DNA from: Actinobacteria bacterium UBA4719
GTDB lineage: Bacteria > Actinomycetota > Actinomycetes > Actinomycetales > Dermatophilaceae
DNA length: 14,124 nt
Direction: 5' to 3'
Assembly (NCBI GenBank): GCA_002404345.1
Contig: DHJN01000210.1
Coordinates: forward strand, 25,068 to 39,191
Positions 12,721-14,124 of this stretch are shown here, one piece after another; position 1 is the stretch's first letter; each line of letters opens with the position of its first letter. The position numbers and the translations under genes were made by a program. The notes beneath the pieces were generated by a model. The model was not told the DNA's origin. It saw only the letters and a list, made by a program, of their open reading frames with translations, and did no database searches.

Positions 12721-14124
12721 CTAGCGTCCAGAGCTTCCGGGGCTGGCATGCCACAGCTTGCGCGGTGGGGCGCCTTCCTGGGGGACTGCGTGGCCTTCCT
12801 TGTTCAGCAGTGATCCAGGCCTGGACAGCTTGCGGGAGTCCCGGACATCACCACCGGCAGGTTTGACGTCCGCATAGGGCGACTGTCTGAACCCTGAGGC
12901 ATGCACCAGGATCCGACGACCGGACCCGTCCGAACCGCCAGCCGCGTCGCCTCTGTCAGCACCATGCCCATCGGCCTCGGACAGCGCCGAGTGCACTGCC
13001 TCGAGACCACCTCGGCTCCAGGCCTCCCACAGCCCGGACAGCTCCCATGCCCCGGTTGCGCGAAGGGAGACACCCTTGGGCCCGGTGCGTCGCAGGATCC
13101 CCCGGACCAGAAGCAGCCAGGAGTGGAAAACTGTTGCCGCATAAGGGCCTTGGACATCCTCGAAGAACGTTGCGTCGACCGGGCCGGTCGAGTCGTCAAG
13201 GGTCAGGAACACCACACGTCGACCCGAGCGGATCGGCGGGGTCTGCGTGGCGACCTTGACCCCGGCGACCCACAGCTCGGAGCGACTGCGTTGCCCGAGC
13301 AGCTGGCCGGATCGAGTCACTCCGAGCGCCTGCAGCATCGGGGCGTAGAAGTCGATGATGTGGGCGCTGGCGTCCAGCCCGAGGATGTCCAGCTCGGCCC
13401 GGACCCGCTCCGGCCCCGTCATCTCGGGCAGACCGGTGGCCGTGGTGAGCTCGGGGGTGTCCCCCAGGTCGAAGGTGAGCTGAGTGGGCTGCGCCCGAGC
13501 CGGTATGACGGGCAGTCCGCTTTGGGACTGCGACGCCGCCAGAAGTCGCACGTCGCGCGTCTCGGCGCTGGTCGCCCGTGTCAGGGTCGCTTCGCGGGTC
13601 GCCGCGGCTGCCGCGGCTCGGGACGTACGAGGTGTCACCCTGCGACCGGATCGGCGCATCGACATTGAAGTGGATGTAGCAGAAGACCACCGGTCGAGCT
13701 CTGCCACATGCAACAAGAGGTCGCGTCGGGTCACCCGACCACGTCGCCCAGTCGTACCGCTGCCACTGGAGACCTTGACTGCCGTACCGCTGAGTCCGTA
13801 GAGCGAGTCGAATCCCCCAGCCAGGACCAGCCGCTCGACCACCGGGCGACTGACCTGGGCGCGATGCCAGAAGTCGGCGATGGTGAAGTACTGCTGGCCG
13901 GCCACGATGCGCTGCACCTCGGCGTCGCTGATGCCCTTGACGTCGGCCAGGGACAGCCGGATACCGTAGGCCCGCCCATCGGGCAGGTCGGCATCCGGCT
14001 GACGTTCGCTGTCTCCTTGCGACCACGGCGCGACCCGCTCCACCAGGTAGCTCTCGCCTGAGGCGTTGACGTCCAGTCCCAGGATCGCGATGCCCAGGTT
14101 TCGGGCGTCGTCCAGGATCAGCCG
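12721..14124 (-). CDS. dnaE2: Error-prone DNA polymerase DnaE2 (ImuC), C-terminal part, 5' end outside window
   Basis: The last 467 residues of a C-family polymerase; the frame is open to the window edge, so the PHP and catalytic palm domains lie outside. DnaE2 carries out mutagenic lesion bypass with ImuA'/ImuB in actinobacteria. Visible are the end of the fingers region (LGLDVNASGESYLVERV, about 14076-14032), a helix-hairpin-helix (GIRLSLADVKGISDAEVQRIV, about 13965-13903), and a probable clamp-binding motif QLTFDL (about 13482-13465). An OB-fold domain (LWVAGVKVATQTPP...VVFLTLDDSTGPVDATFFEDV, about 13275-13069) follows, and then the C-terminus KLWHASPGSSGR, which is characteristic of DnaE2 rather than the replicative DnaE1. 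An unusual Ser/Thr/Ala/Arg-rich linker sits at about 13689-13555. The stop is TAG at 12721-12723, 84 bases before the methyltransferase start. Confidence 0.88.
   Translation of the reverse strand, partial: RLILDDARNLGIAILGLDVNASGESYLVERVAPWSQGDSERQPDADLPDGRAYGIRLSLADVKGISDAEVQRIVAGQQYFTIADFWHRAQVSRPVVERLVLAGGFDSLYGLSGTAVKVSSGSGTTGRRGRVTRRDLLLHVAELDRWSSATSTSMSMRRSGRRVTPRTSRAAAAAATREATLTRATSAETRDVRLLAASQSQSGLPVIPARAQPTQLTFDLGDTPELTTATGLPEMTGPERVRAELDILGLDASAHIIDFYAPMLQALGVTRSGQLLGQRSRSELWVAGVKVATQTPPIRSGRRVVFLTLDDSTGPVDATFFEDVQGPYAATVFHSWLLLVRGILRRTGPKGVSLRATGAWELSGLWEAWSRGGLEAVHSALSEADGHGADRGDAAGGSDGSGRRILVHASGFRQSPYADVKPAGGDVRDSRKLSRPGSLLNKEGHAVPQEGAPPRKLWHASPGSSGR

Noticed and set aside
11634..12749. 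Minus-strand open frame of 371 codons with three near-identical 23-residue repeats (PGDRAAYAPVTLP)
   Set aside because: The repeats are only the translation of the 69-bp array (69 is a multiple of three), and the rest is another frame of the methyltransferase gene with no family similarity.

Overview
The window is a chromosomal segment of a high-GC Gram-positive bacterium. The gene families present (a ParC/ParE topoisomerase IV pair separate from gyrase, DUF7455, DUF3040, DnaE2 with the C-terminus LWHASPGSSGR, a Suc_Fer-like protein) and the codon use point to the Actinomycetota. My guess is the Intrasporangiaceae/Dermatophilaceae (Janibacter, Knoellia, Phycicoccus), but this is inference only. 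I see no rRNA or tRNA gene, insertion sequence, prophage or CRISPR array.

Layout. (1) 6-1966, plus: ptsH and ptsI, the two general phosphocarriers of the sugar phosphotransferase system, translationally coupled. (2) 1961-2142: a spacer with two unrelated short tandem-repeat tracts. (3) 2175-5713, plus: parC, coupled by a 4-base ATGA overlap to a thioredoxin-like [2Fe-2S] protein of the Suc_Fer/Apd1 family. (4) 5694-8695, minus: parE followed by a dienelactone hydrolase family gene, whose end overlaps the end of the Suc_Fer gene by 20 bases. parC and parE therefore face each other across two unrelated genes. (5) 8696-9036: a divergent control region with a perfect inverted repeat upstream of parE and a SigR/SigH-like promoter candidate for the other direction. 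(6) 9037-9768, plus: a small zinc-ribbon-like DUF7455 protein and a DUF456 membrane protein. (7) 9815-14124, minus: dnaE2 (5' end outside the window), a SAM-dependent methyltransferase, three 69-bp tandem repeats that each carry an identical perfect hairpin, dinB, and a DUF3040 membrane protein.

How the genes work together. HPr and Enzyme I pass phosphate from PEP to sugar permeases encoded elsewhere. ParC and ParE form the heterotetramer that decatenates chromosomes. DnaE2 and DinB are two lesion-tolerant polymerases on one strand, so the right third looks like a DNA-damage-tolerance neighbourhood, although I could not find a LexA (SOS) box in the visible part. The least explained element is the invariant triple hairpin array between the methyltransferase gene and dinB. 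The other points worth a second look are the bis-histidine [2Fe-2S] protein coupled to parC, the parE operator candidate, and the repeat-encoded N-terminus of ParE. I found no clear previously undescribed multi-gene system.
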